A DNA stretch of 64,000 bases, taken from contig JAFAZF010000075.1 in assembly GCA_019239915.1 (NCBI GenBank), positions 24,808 to 88,807 on the forward strand, in the 5' to 3' direction. Made by a program: the position numbers and the translations under genes. The notes beneath the pieces were generated by a model. The model was not told the origin of the DNA. It did not search any database and was given only the letters and a program-made list of their open reading frames with translations. Shown here in pieces: positions 33,733-43,050 of the stretch. Each line of letters opens with the position of its first letter. Position 1 is the first letter of the stretch. This stretch comes from Sphingomonadaceae bacterium. GTDB lineage: Bacteria; Pseudomonadota; Alphaproteobacteria; Sphingomonadales; Sphingomonadaceae.

Positions 33733-34812
33733 TTGGCGGGCTATGTGCTGAACGACAATGGCGAGGGCCCCTGGGGCGGCGGCGGTGGTTCGGGCGATGG
33801 CGGGGACGGCGATGGCGGCCTCGGCCCGCGCAACCCATGGAGCCAGCCGCCGCGACGGCGCTCGGGGCGACGCTCGTCGATCAACCCGTCGGCGATCGAG
33901 CAGCTAGTTAATCGCGGCCGCGAGCGCTTCGGCGGTCGCCTGCCGAATGGTTTTGAGAATCGTTCGATGTGGGGCTGGGCGCTGCTCGCCTTCGCCTGCC
34001 TCTGGATCGTGCTCACCAGCATGCATCGCGTCGAGCCGCAGCAGCGTGGCATCGTGACGCGCTTCGGCCGCTACGTCGCGACGCTGGGTCCTGGCGTCGG
34101 GCTAACCTTCCCGGCGCCGATCGACACCGTGACCAAGCTCAACGTCGACGAGATCCGCCAGATCGACATCGGTGCCGGCGCGAGCGACACGAGCTATCTC
34201 GTGCTCACCGGCGACGAGAACATCATCGATCTCGCTTATTCGGTGCGCTGGAGCATCCGCGATCCGGAGCTCTACATGTTCGCGCTCGCCGATCCCGAGG
34301 ATACGATCCGCGAGGTTGCCGAGAGCGCGATGCGCGCCGAGATCGCGCGCGTGACGCTGCAGGACGCGATTGGCCCCGGTCGCGGCGCGATCGAGGATCG
34401 CGTCCAGGCGCGCATGCAGCAGATCCTCGACGGCTATCGCGCCGGCATCGAGGTCGAGGGCGTGGCGATCAACCAGGCCGATCCGCCGAGCGCGGTCAAC
34501 GATGCCTTCAAAGCGGTTTCCGCAGCGCAGCAGCAGGCGCAGTCCGACATCAACAATGCCAACGCCTACGCGCAGCAGATGATCGCCAAGGCGCAGGGCG
34601 ACGCGGCTGCGTTCGACAAGGTCTTTGCGCAGTACAGGCTCGCGCCCGAGGTCACCCGGCGGCGCATGTATTACGAGACGATGGAGGAGGTGCTGTCGAG
34701 GGTCGACAAGACCGTCGTCGAGACGCCGGGCGTGATGCCTTACCTGCCGCTTCCCCAGGCCAAGCCGAAACCGCAGGCTGAAGGCAATGCGAGCGCTGGA
34801 GAGGGCCAGTGA
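33733..34812 (+). CDS. hflK: FtsH protease modulator HflK
   Basis: The protein has a Gly-rich cytoplasmic head, one membrane helix (about residues 77-98) and a periplasmic SPFH/prohibitin domain beginning VEPQQRGIVTRFGRYVATLGPG, then a long coiled coil. With HflC it forms the large complex that surrounds and restrains the FtsH membrane protease. The start is uncertain: TTG 33733 follows GGAAGACAGGCGG, and GTG 33745 is possible. It overlaps hflC by 4 nt. Confidence 0.94.
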   Translation: MAGYVLNDNGEGPWGGGGGSGDGGDGDGGLGPRNPWSQPPRRRSGRRSSINPSAIEQLVNRGRERFGGRLPNGFENRSMWGWALLAFACLWIVLTSMHRVEPQQRGIVTRFGRYVATLGPGVGLTFPAPIDTVTKLNVDEIRQIDIGAGASDTSYLVLTGDENIIDLAYSVRWSIRDPELYMFALADPEDTIREVAESAMRAEIARVTLQDAIGPGRGAIEDRVQARMQQILDGYRAGIEVEGVAINQADPPSAVNDAFKAVSAAQQQAQSDINNANAYAQQMIAKAQGDAAAFDKVFAQYRLAPEVTRRRMYYETMEEVLSRVDKTVVETPGVMPYLPLPQAKPKPQAEGNASAGEGQ

Positions 34813-35693
34813 GCGCCGTCGAGCGCTTCGCGCGCACTCCGATCGCCTGGGCGATCCTCGCCATCGCTGCGGTGCTCGTCGCCGCCAGCACGCTCGCGGT
34901 CGTACCCGAGACCAAGCAGGCGCTGATCGTGCGGCTCGGCCAACCCAACCGCATCGTCAACGCCTATAAGTCCGGCGAGCCGTTCGGCCGCACCGGCGCC
35001 GGGCTTGTGGCGCGTATCCCGTTCCTCGAGCAGGTGGTGTGGATCGATAAGCGCGTGCTCAGCTTCGACATGGATCGCCAATCGGTGCTGTCAACCGATC
35101 AGCTTCGCCTCGAGGTCGACGCCTTCGCGCGATACCGCATCGTCGATCCGTTGCGGGCCTATGTCGTCGCGCGGGGCGACGAGCGCCGCGTCTCCGAGGC
35201 GCTGCGGCCGATCCTCGGTTCCGAGCTGCGCAACGAGCTCGGCAAGCGGCCGTTCGCGGCGCTGCTCAGTCCGGAGCGGGGCCGGATCATGGAGGATATC
35301 AAGGACGGCCTGAACCGCATCGCGCGGCAATATGGCGCCGAGATCGTCGACGTGCGTATCAAGCGCGCCGATCTGCCCGACGGCACGCCGCTCGACAGCG
35401 CCTATAACCGCATGCGCACCGCGCGCACGCAGGAGGCGCTCACGATCCAGGCGCAGGGCCTCAAGCAAGCGCAGATCATCCGCGCCGATGCCGACGCGCA
35501 AGCCGCCAAGGTCTATGCCGACGCCTTCGGACAAGATCCCGACTTCTACGATTTCTATCGCGCGATGCAGTCCTACCGGCACAGCTTCGGCGCCGACGGC
35601 ACGCAAGCCGAGGGCTCGACCACGATGGTGCTGGGCCCCAATGACGCCTATCTGCGCCAGTTCAACGGGGGAGGACATACCGAGCGGCGGTGA
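34809..35693 (+). CDS. hflC: FtsH protease modulator HflC
   Basis: This is the partner of HflK: one N-terminal membrane helix (about residues 13-32), an SPFH domain with ETKQALIVRLGQPNRI and the C-terminal coiled coil ending in PDFYDFYRAMQSYRHSF. GTG 34809 overlaps the HflK stop. Length 294 aa is normal. HflK-HflC-DegP in a row is a common alphaproteobacterial membrane-protein quality-control set. Confidence 0.96.
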   Translation: MSAVERFARTPIAWAILAIAAVLVAASTLAVVPETKQALIVRLGQPNRIVNAYKSGEPFGRTGAGLVARIPFLEQVVWIDKRVLSFDMDRQSVLSTDQLRLEVDAFARYRIVDPLRAYVVARGDERRVSEALRPILGSELRNELGKRPFAALLSPERGRIMEDIKDGLNRIARQYGAEIVDVRIKRADLPDGTPLDSAYNRMRTARTQEALTIQAQGLKQAQIIRADADAQAAKVYADAFGQDPDFYDFYRAMQSYRHSFGADGTQAEGSTTMVLGPNDAYLRQFNGGGHTERR

Positions 35694-35702
35694 AGCCTTT
35701 CA

Positions 35703-35850
35703 TCCTCCCCCGGCCGGGGGGAAGTGGCAGGCGTCGGCGTTACGCTAGGGGTGGGCAGCGAGGCAGTGCAAAGGCCGTTGCATTCCGCCCTCTCCGTCGG
35801 CTTCGGCGCCACCTCCCGGCGGCGGATAGGGCAAGCCAATCCCTCCACGC
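35703..35850. repeat. Palindromic repeat, family D (CCTCCCCC/GGGGGA type)
   Basis: CCTCCCCCGGCCGGGGGGA forms a strong hairpin at 35704-35722. A second inverted stretch (CTTCGGCGCCACCTCCCGGC near 35800) completes a long imperfect element between hflC and degP. No gene is seen in the gap. Confidence 0.6.
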
Positions 35851-35963
35851 CAGGAGTAGAAGTCACCGTTCAATATGTGTTCAGCCGGCCGCGCCAAGCA
35901 TCGCCATCGTCGCTGCGTCCTGCTAGCGCCTGAAGAAATCCAGCCCATCGGAGACCGACCATC

Positions 35964-37562
35964 GTGCGTTACGCTTATGCGATCACCACCGCGCTTATTG
36001 TCGGCGGCGCCGCCGCGACGCTGACGCTGCAGCAGCCTGTTGGGGCCCAGGTCGCACAGAACGCACCGGGGACCGTGCCATCGATGGTGCCGCGGGCGGG
36101 CGCGCCGTTCAGCTTCGCCGATCTCGCCGCCAAGCTGACGCCGGCGGTGGTCAACATCTCGACGACGCAGCGCATCGCGGTCCAGCAGGCCGATCCGTTC
36201 GCGGGTACGCCGTTCGGCGACTTCTTCCGCCACTTCGGCGGCGGCGACGACGATTTCGGCGGCGGCGACGACAACAATGGCGGCGGCGCACCGTCGGGCA
36301 AGGGCCGGCCGGTGACGCGCGAGGCGACCTCGCTGGGATCGGGCTTCATCATCTCGCCGGACGGCTATGTCGTCACCAACAACCACGTCATCTCGGGCGG
36401 CAATCCGGGCTCGAGCGCGCCGGTCGAATCGATCACCGTAACGCTGCCCGATCGCACCGAATACAAGGCGCGGCTCATCGGCCGCGACACCGCCGCCGAT
36501 CTTGCCGTGCTCAAGATCGAGGCGCGCGACCTGCCGTTCGTCCAGTTCGGTGATTCGCAGCACGCCCGCGTCGGCGATTGGGTGATCGCGGTCGGCAATC
36601 CCTTTGGTCTCGGCGGGTCGGTGACCGCCGGCATCATCTCGGCGCTCCACCGCAACATCGGCGCGGGCGGCGCCTATGACCGCTACATCCAGACCGACGC
36701 CTCGATCAATTCGGGCAATTCGGGCGGCCCGATGTTCGACATGCAAGGCAACGTCATCGGCATCAACACCGCGATCTACTCGCCGACCGGCGGCAACGTC
36801 GGTATCGGCTTCGCCATTCCGGCGGAGGCTGCCAAGCCGGTCGTCGACGTGCTGATGAAGGGCGGCACCGTGAAGCGCGGCTATCTCGGCATCGGCATCC
36901 AGCCGGTGACCGACGACATCGCGACCTCGCTCGGCCTGCCCAAGAACCATGGCGAGATCGTCAGCCGCGTCGAGCCCGGATACGGCGCCGCGCGCGCCGG
37001 CATCCAGCAGGGCGACGTCATCGTGCGCGTCAACAACCAGGATGTGACGCCCGACAACACGCTGAGCTTCATCGTCTCGAACCTGCCGGTGAACACGCGC
37101 GTGCCGATCGAACTCGTCCGCGACGGCAAGCGCATGACCGTCACCGCGCAGGTCGGCCAGCGCCCACCCGAGGAGCAGCTGGCCAAGGAACTCGGTGGCG
37201 ATCAGGGCGACAACGGCGCGATGCCGGGCGGCCCCAATGCCGGCCAGCAGCAGGCGCGCGCGTCGCTCGGCCTAACGCTGCAGCCGCTGACCGCGACGGT
37301 CGCGCGCCAGCTCGGCGTACCGGCGACGGTGCACGGCCTCGTCGTCTCGGCGGTCGATCCGTCGAGCGATGCCGCCGAGAGCGGGCTGCAGCGCGGCGAC
37401 GTGATCCTCTCGATCAACCAGCAGCCGGTCGCGACCACCGCGCAGGCGGCGGCGATCGTCGCCGCGGCGCAGAAGGCGGGCCGTCCAACGGTGCTGCTGC
37501 TTGTCCAGCGCGGCAGCCAGCCCGGCCGCTTTGTCGGCGTGAAGCTCAACAACGGCCGGTAG
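35964..37562 (+). CDS. degP: DegP/HtrA family periplasmic serine protease
   Basis: This Do-type endopeptidase and chaperone degrades misfolded envelope proteins. The GTG start at 35964 gives a signal sequence (about residues 1-28). The trypsin-like domain shows the triad: His in VTNNHVISGG, Asp in DTAADLAVLKI and Ser in SGNSGGPMF. A Gly/Asp-rich loop (GGGDDDFGGGDDNNGGG, about residues 92-108) is inserted before it. Two PDZ domains follow (GYLGIGIQPV; then from about residue 430). Length 532 aa. Confidence 0.96.
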   Translation: MRYAYAITTALIVGGAAATLTLQQPVGAQVAQNAPGTVPSMVPRAGAPFSFADLAAKLTPAVVNISTTQRIAVQQADPFAGTPFGDFFRHFGGGDDDFGGGDDNNGGGAPSGKGRPVTREATSLGSGFIISPDGYVVTNNHVISGGNPGSSAPVESITVTLPDRTEYKARLIGRDTAADLAVLKIEARDLPFVQFGDSQHARVGDWVIAVGNPFGLGGSVTAGIISALHRNIGAGGAYDRYIQTDASINSGNSGGPMFDMQGNVIGINTAIYSPTGGNVGIGFAIPAEAAKPVVDVLMKGGTVKRGYLGIGIQPVTDDIATSLGLPKNHGEIVSRVEPGYGAARAGIQQGDVIVRVNNQDVTPDNTLSFIVSNLPVNTRVPIELVRDGKRMTVTAQVGQRPPEEQLAKELGGDQGDNGAMPGGPNAGQQQARASLGLTLQPLTATVARQLGVPATVHGLVVSAVDPSSDAAESGLQRGDVILSINQQPVATTAQAAAIVAAAQKAGRPTVLLLVQRGSQPGRFVGVKLNNGR

Positions 37563-37689
37563 GCTCCCCGCCGTCACCGTTCGCTTCGAAGCGGTCGAGA
37601 AGCGGCGACGGGCGCGGCGCCCGCGGCCGGTTCTGGCAGGCTCGAGCCGAATGAAGGGGAAGAACTACGCCTTCGCTTACCTCCTTGAT

Positions 37690-37785
37690 CCGTTCGCCCT
37701 GAGCAGCCACTGAGCGAAGTCGAAGCGGTGACCGTCGAACGGCACGCGCGACAGGCTGTGTTTCGACTGCGCTTAGCACCAACGG
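37690..37785. repeat. Paired palindromic repeat, family A, with an extra half-copy
   Basis: CCGTTCGCCCTGAGC opens and GACTGCGCTTAGCACCAACGG closes a paired palindrome. A separate arm, CGTTCGCTTCGAAGCGGTCG, lies just upstream near 37578-37600. Together they fill most of the 250-bp gap between degP and the next gene. Confidence 0.7.
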
Positions 37786-37812
37786 CTGTGGTGCGGAGTG
37801 GAAGGGAGCTTC

Positions 37813-39459
37813 ATGGCGGACGGCTCGGACGGCATCTTCATCGGCGCGGGCCAGGGCGGCGCCGATCCGCAATATCTCAACCTCAAGCGCGCCAATCGTC
37901 ACGGTCTCGTCGCGGGCGCGACCGGAACCGGCAAGACGGTGACGCTGCAGGGCATCGCCGAGAGCTTCTCGCGACTGGGTGTGCCGGTGTTCGTCGCGGA
38001 CGTGAAGGGCGACCTCTCCGGCCTGGCGATGGCCGGCTCGCCCGATGCCAAGATGCATGAGATCTTGGCGCAGCGGGCCAAGGACATCGGCGAGACCGAC
38101 TGGGTCTATGCCGACACGCCGGCGGTGTTCTGGGATCTCTACGGCAAGAAGGGCCATCCGGTCCGCACCACCATCTCGGAAATGGGCCCGCTGCTGCTCT
38201 CGCGGCTGATGAACCTCAACGACACGCAGGAGGGCGTGCTCACCGTCGCCTTCACACTCGCCGACAAGGAGGGGCTTTTGCTTCTCGATCTCGACGACCT
38301 GCAGGCGATGCTCGCCGAGATCGCCAACCGCGCCGACGAGCTTTCGACGACCTACGGCAACGTCTCCAAGGCGAGCGTCGGCGCGATCCAGCGCGCGCTG
38401 CTGCAGCTCCGCTCGCAGGGTGCCGAGCATTTCTTCGGCGAGCCCGCGCTCGACATGAACGACTTCTTCGCGGTCGACGAGCAGGGGCGCGGGCGCGTCA
38501 ACATCCTTGCCGCCGACGCGCTGATGGCGGCGCCGAAGCTCTACGCGACCTTCCTGCTCTGGATGCTCTCCGAACTGTTCGAGCTTCTCCCCGAGGTCGG
38601 TGATCCGGACAAACCCAAGTTGGTGTTCTTCTTCGACGAGGCGCATCTGCTGTTCGACGATGCGCCGGATGCGCTGCTCGAGAAGGTCGAGCAGGTGGTG
38701 CGGCTCATCCGCTCCAAGGGCGTGGGCGTGTATTTCGTCACGCAGAACCCGGTCGACGTGCCGGACAAGGTCGCCGCGCAGCTCGGCAACCGCGCTCAGC
38801 ATGCACTGCGCGCCTTCACGCCGCGCGACCAGAAGGCGATCGACGCCGCGGCGCAAACCTTCCGTGCCAACCCTGGCGTTGACGTCGCCAAGGCGATCAT
38901 CGAACTGAAAGTGGGCGAGGCGTTGGTCTCGCTGCTCCAGGCGGACGGCTCGCCGACGCCGGTCTCGCGCACGCTGATCGCGCCGCCGCGCTCGCGCGTC
39001 GGGCCGGTAACGGATCAGGAGCGCGCGCTGCTGATCTCGACGTCACCGCTCGCGGGCAAGTACGACACCGCCGTCAACAAGGAGAGCGCGGCCGAAATCC
39101 TCGCCGCCAAAGCGGGCGATGCCGCCGCTGCCAAGGCCGCCGCCGAGAAGGCAAAGGCCGATGCCGCGGCGGCGGCTGAAAAGGCCAAGGCGGACACCGC
39201 CGCACAAAAGGAGGCGGATCGCGCCGCCGCCGCGCAGGCCACCGCCGAAGCGCGCGTCCAGGCCGCGCAGGCCAAGGCTGCCGCGCAACCTTCGATGATG
39301 GACAAGATGATCGTCTCGGCGACCCGCGCGGCCTCGTCCTCGCTCGGTCGCCAGATCGCCAACCAGGTCGGCCGCGAGATCTTCGGCGGCGGCCGGAGCA
39401 ACTCCGGCGGCCTTGCCGGCACGCTGGTGCGCGGCATCTTCGGCAATTTGCTCAAGTAG
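37813..39459 (+). CDS. HerA-like helicase domain protein (DUF853/YjgR type)
   Basis: The start at 37813 follows GGGAGC at good spacing. The ATPase core has Walker [14 protein letters not shown] (about residues 33-45) and Walker [13 protein letters not shown], with [12 protein letters not shown] downstream. These are typical of the DUF853/YjgR branch of HerA/FtsK-like ATPases, whose cellular role is unproven. From about residue 430 a long Ala/Lys/Glu coiled coil leads to a Gly-rich hydrophobic tail. Length 548 aa. Confidence 0.92.
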   Translation: MADGSDGIFIGAGQGGADPQYLNLKRANRHGLVAGATGTGKTVTLQGIAESFSRLGVPVFVADVKGDLSGLAMAGSPDAKMHEILAQRAKDIGETDWVYADTPAVFWDLYGKKGHPVRTTISEMGPLLLSRLMNLNDTQEGVLTVAFTLADKEGLLLLDLDDLQAMLAEIANRADELSTTYGNVSKASVGAIQRALLQLRSQGAEHFFGEPALDMNDFFAVDEQGRGRVNILAADALMAAPKLYATFLLWMLSELFELLPEVGDPDKPKLVFFFDEAHLLFDDAPDALLEKVEQVVRLIRSKGVGVYFVTQNPVDVPDKVAAQLGNRAQHALRAFTPRDQKAIDAAAQTFRANPGVDVAKAIIELKVGEALVSLLQADGSPTPVSRTLIAPPRSRVGPVTDQERALLISTSPLAGKYDTAVNKESAAEILAAKAGDAAAAKAAAEKAKADAAAAAEKAKADTAAQKEADRAAAAQATAEARVQAAQAKAAAQPSMMDKMIVSATRAASSSLGRQIANQVGREIFGGGRSNSGGLAGTLVRGIFGNLLK

Positions 39460-39474
39460 AAAAGGAAAGAGCAG

Positions 39475-39545
39475 CCCTTCGACGAGCTCAGGGCGAACGG
39501 AAGTGACCATGCACCAATCCCGTTCGTGTGAGCCTGTCGAAGCAC
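39475..39545. repeat. Paired palindromic repeat, family A
   Basis: CCCTTCGACGAGCTCAGGGC plus GAACGG and, inverted, CCGTTCGTGTGAGCCTGTCG plus AAG. It fills the gap before the oxygenase gene and contributes the first codons of a longer but unlikely start for it. Confidence 0.75.
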
Positions 39546-39566
39546 GGTCCTTCTTCGGGCGAGACA

Positions 39567-40484
39567 ATGGCGGTTCAAACACTCTCATTGCGCGATGGCG
39601 ATCGCGATCCCGCCGGCTTAGCCGCGGCGCTGGGGCAGTCGCTGGAGACGACCGGCTTCGCGGTCGTCGCCGATCATGGCATCGATCCCGCGCTGATCGC
39701 ACAGGCCGAGGCGAAGGCGCGCGCGTTCTTCGCATTGCCGGACGCGGAGAAGCGGCGATTCCATGTCGCGGGCGGCGCGGGGCAGCGCGGCTATACGCCG
39801 TTCGGGACCGAGGCGGCAAAGGGCTCGGACGCGGTCGATCTCAAGGAGTTCTGGCATGTCGGCCGTGCGCTGCCCGCCGGCCACGCGCATGCCGCGCTGA
39901 TGCCGGCGAATGTCTGGCCGGAGCGCCCCGCCGGCTTCGCCGAAACGATGCTGGCGCTGTTCGCCGCGCTCGAAGCGGTCGGCATGCAGCTGCTGGCGGC
40001 GATCGGGCGGCATCTCGGCTTGCCGGCCGGCTGTTTCGACGACGCGATCAGAGACGGAAACTCGGTGCTGCGGCTGCTTCATTATCCACCGATCGCCGTC
40101 AGCGCGGCCGGCATCCGCGCCGCCGCGCACGAGGACATCAATACCATCACGCTGCTGCTCGGTGCCGAGGAGGCGGGGCTCGAGCTGCTGACGCGCGAAG
40201 GCGAGTGGATCGCGGTCGCGCCGCCGCCGGGCGCCCTCGTGATGAACGTCGGCGACATGCTCCAGCGGCTCACCAACGGCCGGCTGCGCTCGACGACGCA
40301 CCGCGTCGCCAATCCATCGCCCGAGCGCGCCGGCCGCTCGCGCTATTCGATGCCGTTCTTCCTGCATTTCCGGCCGGACTTCGTGATCGAGCCGCTGCCG
40401 GGCATGGGTGGTGGCGAGCCGCCCGCGCCGATCACCGCCGATGCCTATCTGCGCGAGCGGCTGCGCGAGATCGGGCTGCTATGA
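39567..40484 (+). CDS. 2-oxoglutarate/Fe(II)-dependent oxygenase (isopenicillin N synthase family)
   Basis: The 305-residue protein has the N-terminal DIOX_N region (TTGFAVVADHGID) and the double-stranded beta-helix domain with the iron triad: His and Asp in AAHEDINTITLL (about residues 195-206) and the distal His in STTHRVANPS, followed by the 2OG-binding Arg-x-Ser. The substrate is unknown; a single protein of this type is common in sphingomonads. ATG 39567 is preferred because earlier codons lie in a repeat. It overlaps the next gene by 4 nt. Confidence 0.92.
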   Translation: MAVQTLSLRDGDRDPAGLAAALGQSLETTGFAVVADHGIDPALIAQAEAKARAFFALPDAEKRRFHVAGGAGQRGYTPFGTEAAKGSDAVDLKEFWHVGRALPAGHAHAALMPANVWPERPAGFAETMLALFAALEAVGMQLLAAIGRHLGLPAGCFDDAIRDGNSVLRLLHYPPIAVSAAGIRAAAHEDINTITLLLGAEEAGLELLTREGEWIAVAPPPGALVMNVGDMLQRLTNGRLRSTTHRVANPSPERAGRSRYSMPFFLHFRPDFVIEPLPGMGGGEPPAPITADAYLRERLREIGLL

Positions 40485-41428
40485 GGCAAAGCATCGCAAT
40501 CGCCCTCGCTGCGCTGGCGCTGGTCGGTGCCGCGGTGGGGGTGCGGAGCATGGCGAGGCCGATGAACTACGGCGAGTTCGAGGAGCGCGTGCCGCAGCCG
40601 GCGGCCCGCGGCCCGATCATTTCCTACGGCCCCGATCCGCTTCAGCATGTCGAGCTGTGGGGGCCGGCGATCAAGCGGCCGATCGGTGTTGTGCTGATGC
40701 TTCACGGCGGCTGCTGGCAGACAGGTGTCGCCAAGGCAGACATCATGCATGCGGCAGCCGCTGATCTGGCAAAACGCGGGTTCGCGGTGTGGAACGTCGA
40801 GTATCGCGGTGTCGACGTGCCCGGCGGCGGTTATCCCGGCACCTTCCACGATGTCGCGGCGGCGGCGGACCTGCTCGCGCAGCGGGGCAAGGCGCTCGGG
40901 GTCGATACAAGCAAGGTGGTGGCGGTGGGTCATTCGGCGGGCGCGCAGCTCGCGCTTTGGCTAGCCGGACGTGCGCGCATCTCCCGCTCGAGCATCCTCG
41001 CTGGCAGGCCTCCGCTTCATCTGCTGAGCGTCGTCAGCGTCGGCGGACTGCCGGACCTCGCCTCCGCGCGCGTCGATGCGGCGGGCGCCTGCGGCACGGA
41101 TACCGTCGACCGGCTTGTCGGCGCGCCTGGCGCAGCGCGTCGCGACGTCTTTGCCGATACGTCGCCGACGGCGCTGCTGCCGCTCGGCATCCGCATCGAT
41201 CAGGTCAGCGGCGCACAGGACCCGATCGCGCCGCCGCGCTTCGCCGAAGCCTTCGCCGCGAAGGCGCGGGCGCACGATCCGGTAACGACGACGGTGGTAC
41301 CGGGCGCAGGCCATTTCGAGCTGATCGCGCCGGGAACGGCGGCATGGGCGGCGGTCGTCCGCAAGATCGAACGGCCGTTCACCGCCGAAATCGGCGCCCG
41401 CGCCGCCGCTCAGCCGCGCCCGCGATAG
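40481..41428 (+). CDS. Exported alpha/beta hydrolase
   Basis: This protein of 315 aa has an N-terminal hydrophobic segment (about residues 4-22) that is a signal or anchor. The oxyanion motif is MLHGGCW, the nucleophile elbow VGHSAGAQ, the acid probably in SGAQDPIAP and the His in GAGHFELI. It resembles BD-FAE/carboxylesterase-like hydrolases. The 4-nt overlap suggests it works with the oxygenase upstream. Its 3' end overlaps that of queF by 19 bp. Confidence 0.88.
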   Translation: MRQSIAIALAALALVGAAVGVRSMARPMNYGEFEERVPQPAARGPIISYGPDPLQHVELWGPAIKRPIGVVLMLHGGCWQTGVAKADIMHAAAADLAKRGFAVWNVEYRGVDVPGGGYPGTFHDVAAAADLLAQRGKALGVDTSKVVAVGHSAGAQLALWLAGRARISRSSILAGRPPLHLLSVVSVGGLPDLASARVDAAGACGTDTVDRLVGAPGAARRDVFADTSPTALLPLGIRIDQVSGAQDPIAPPRFAEAFAAKARAHDPVTTTVVPGAGHFELIAPGTAAWAAVVRKIERPFTAEIGARAAAQPRPR

Positions 41429-41856
41429 CTCGGCACGCCCTGGTCGGGCAGCCAGAGCTCGGCCGGGGGCGCGCCCGATTGCCAGAAGACGTCGATCGGC
41501 ATGCCGCCGCGCGGATACCAATAGCCGCCGATCCTGAGCCACAGCGGCTGCATCTCGGCCACGAGCCGCTCCGCGATGCCGACAGTGCAGTCCTCGTGGA
41601 AGGCCGCATGGTTGCGAAACGCGCTCAGGAAGAGCTTGAGCGACTTGGATTCGACGATCGTCGCGCCCGGCGCATAGTCGATCACGAGATGCGCGAAGTC
41701 GGGCTGACCGGTCACGGGGCAGAGCGAGGTGAACTCGGGCGCGGTGAAGCGGACGAGATAGGGTTTGCCGGGGCGAGGATTGGGCACATAGTCGAGCACC
41801 GCCTCGCCAGGGCTGGCGGGCTGGGCGCTCTGTTGGCCGAGATGGGTGATCGCCAT
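41410..41856 (-). CDS. queF: NADPH-dependent preQ0 reductase QueF
   Basis: QueF reduces 7-cyano-7-deazaguanine to preQ1, the last free-base step of queuosine synthesis. The nucleophilic Cys is in [13 protein letters not shown] and the substrate-binding Glu/His in [14 protein letters not shown], with ESKSLKLFL between them. At 148 aa it is the short, single-domain type. ATG 41856 follows AGGTG at good spacing. Confidence 0.96.
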   Translation of the reverse strand: MAITHLGQQSAQPASPGEAVLDYVPNPRPGKPYLVRFTAPEFTSLCPVTGQPDFAHLVIDYAPGATIVESKSLKLFLSAFRNHAAFHEDCTVGIAERLVAEMQPLWLRIGGYWYPRGGMPIDVFWQSGAPPAELWLPDQGVPSYRGRG

Positions 41857-41989
41857 CGCGTGCACCTAGGTGCGAGGCCGCCAGCGCGCAATCCCGCCAC
41901 CGAATGGCCAGGTGACGCTAGAGGTATCGCGCTGCGGCGGCTGCCTCGAACTCGGCCGCGTCATGGGCGCATAGCACGTCGACGTCGCC

Positions 41990-42706
41990 TCATCGTTCGA
42001 TCGACAGGCGCCGCACCCGCGCCTGGTTCTCGAGACGGAGCCGACGATCGACTTCCATCATGACCTGGTGGCCGCGCAGCCCAGGCGTGCAGCGGCGTCT
42101 GCGCGAGCGAACTTCCCCGCGGTAGAAATAGGCGTCGCCGGCGTGCAGCAGCCAGCGCTCGCCGGTATCGATCGCGACGCCGGCATCGCCGCAGGCGTGG
42201 CCCGGCAGCGGCACCATCAGGATCTCGGGCGGCAGGCCTTCCAGCCCGTGGACGGCCTGGAAACCCATCCATGGCTCGCCCTGTACGCCAGGAGCGCACC
42301 TCGTCGAACTGCGAGGGCCGATAGCGGTTGCGCGCCACGAAGCCCTCCCGAGGACCCACCGCCGCCTGCCATTCCGCATCGAGCAGATGGATCATGGCCT
42401 CGGGAAAATCCTCGAGCTCGCCGGCATGATCGAAGTGGAGATGGGCACGATGTCGCGGACATCCCGCGCGGTGAAGCCGAGCGCCTCGATCTGGCGAAGC
42501 GCGGTATCCTGCTCGCGCAGATGGATGCCGAGCAGCGTCCACGTGAAGCGCGTGACGCGGGGGTTCGGCGTCCGGTGCGGATGATCGACGTCGCGCAGGC
42601 GCTAGCCGGTGTCGACGAGGACGAGACCGTGCGCATCGGTCTCGATGAGCAGGCAATGGTAGACGAGCCGCCGGTCGGCGCGCCGATCGCCCGTCGAACA
42701 GCGCGC
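41990..42706 (-). pseudogene. Body of the MBL-fold hydrolase gene (inversion right end)
   Basis: Reading leftward from 42706 this gives RRLVYHCLLIETDAHGLVLV, then DTG and an in-frame TAG at about 42602. Then comes DTALRQIEALGF, a frameshift, HFDHAGELEDFPEAMIHLLD, GFVARNRYRPSQFDEV, another frameshift, and EILMVPLPGHACGDAGVAID to LLHAGDAYFYRG. These are the metal-binding regions of an MBL-fold hydrolase (HxHxDH is damaged). The missing first 15 codons are at 29467-29513. One nonsense codon and at least two frameshifts make it dead. Confidence 0.88.
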
Positions 42707-42904
42707 GCATAGGCCGCAATCACGCGCTCGGCGAGATAGCGCGCGGCGTCCCTCTTTGTTCTCACGACGCGGTCGCCTATGTTGGCGATGAACCCGGGAT
42801 CGTTGAGCAGCGCGGACGAAGAAGTCCGCATCGACGGGCTCGGCATGCCTGACCGTGAGCCGCGCCGTTTGAAGATTTTTCCCACCAGATACTCCTTCGA
42901 TCAT
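42707..42904 (-). pseudogene. N-terminal piece of the GNAT gene (inversion right end)
   Basis: From ATG 42904 the minus strand reads LQTARLTVRHAEPVDADFFV, then, after a one-base shift, LLNDPGFIANIGDRVVRT and AARYLAERVIAAYA, stopping in likeness at the TGC at 42709-42707. These are the opening strand and helices of a ribosomal-protein-type GNAT. The matching C-terminal part is at 29514-29835 on the other strand. Confidence 0.82.
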
Positions 42905-42910
42905 CATCTC

Positions 42911-43028
42911 CCGTTCGCTTCGAGCGGAGGTCCGAGCCTTTCGAGAACCGCAGTCGAGAAGATTTTGCGTGTGGTCGCTTCTCGACCGACGCTTCTCGGC
43001 TTCGCTCGAAGCTGCTCGAAGCGAACGG
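42911..43028. repeat. Long paired palindromic repeat, family A variant
   Basis: CCGTTCGCTTCGAGCGGAGG opens and CTGCTCGAAGCGAACGG closes an element of about 118 bp with nested TTCTCGAC/GTCGAGAA arms. It lies between the GNAT fragment and priA and is the largest copy in the window. Confidence 0.75.
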
Positions 43029-43050
43029 TGGAGCGCAAGGGCTTGCAAAG

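Larger units (their letters stand above)
29514..42706. other. Inverted 13.2-kb segment
   Basis: The block is bounded by reciprocal MBL/GNAT chimeras. The left end reads GGTGC|GACGGG on the plus strand; the right end reads TATGC|GCGCGC on the minus strand. They share only TGC, which points to a microhomology or end-joining event rather than recombination between long repeats. Reversing the block rebuilds an MBL gene at the left and a GNAT gene at the right, apart from later mutations. It carries ilvD, the CoA-binding gene, mrp, hflK, hflC, degP, the HerA-like gene, the 2OG oxygenase, the hydrolase and queF. Confidence 0.78.

Noticed and set aside
42602..43048. A single 148-codon minus-strand gene in front of priA
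   Set aside because: It mixes the GNAT start, an out-of-frame stretch and the MBL beginning, and ends at a premature stop. It is the inversion chimera, not a functional gene.
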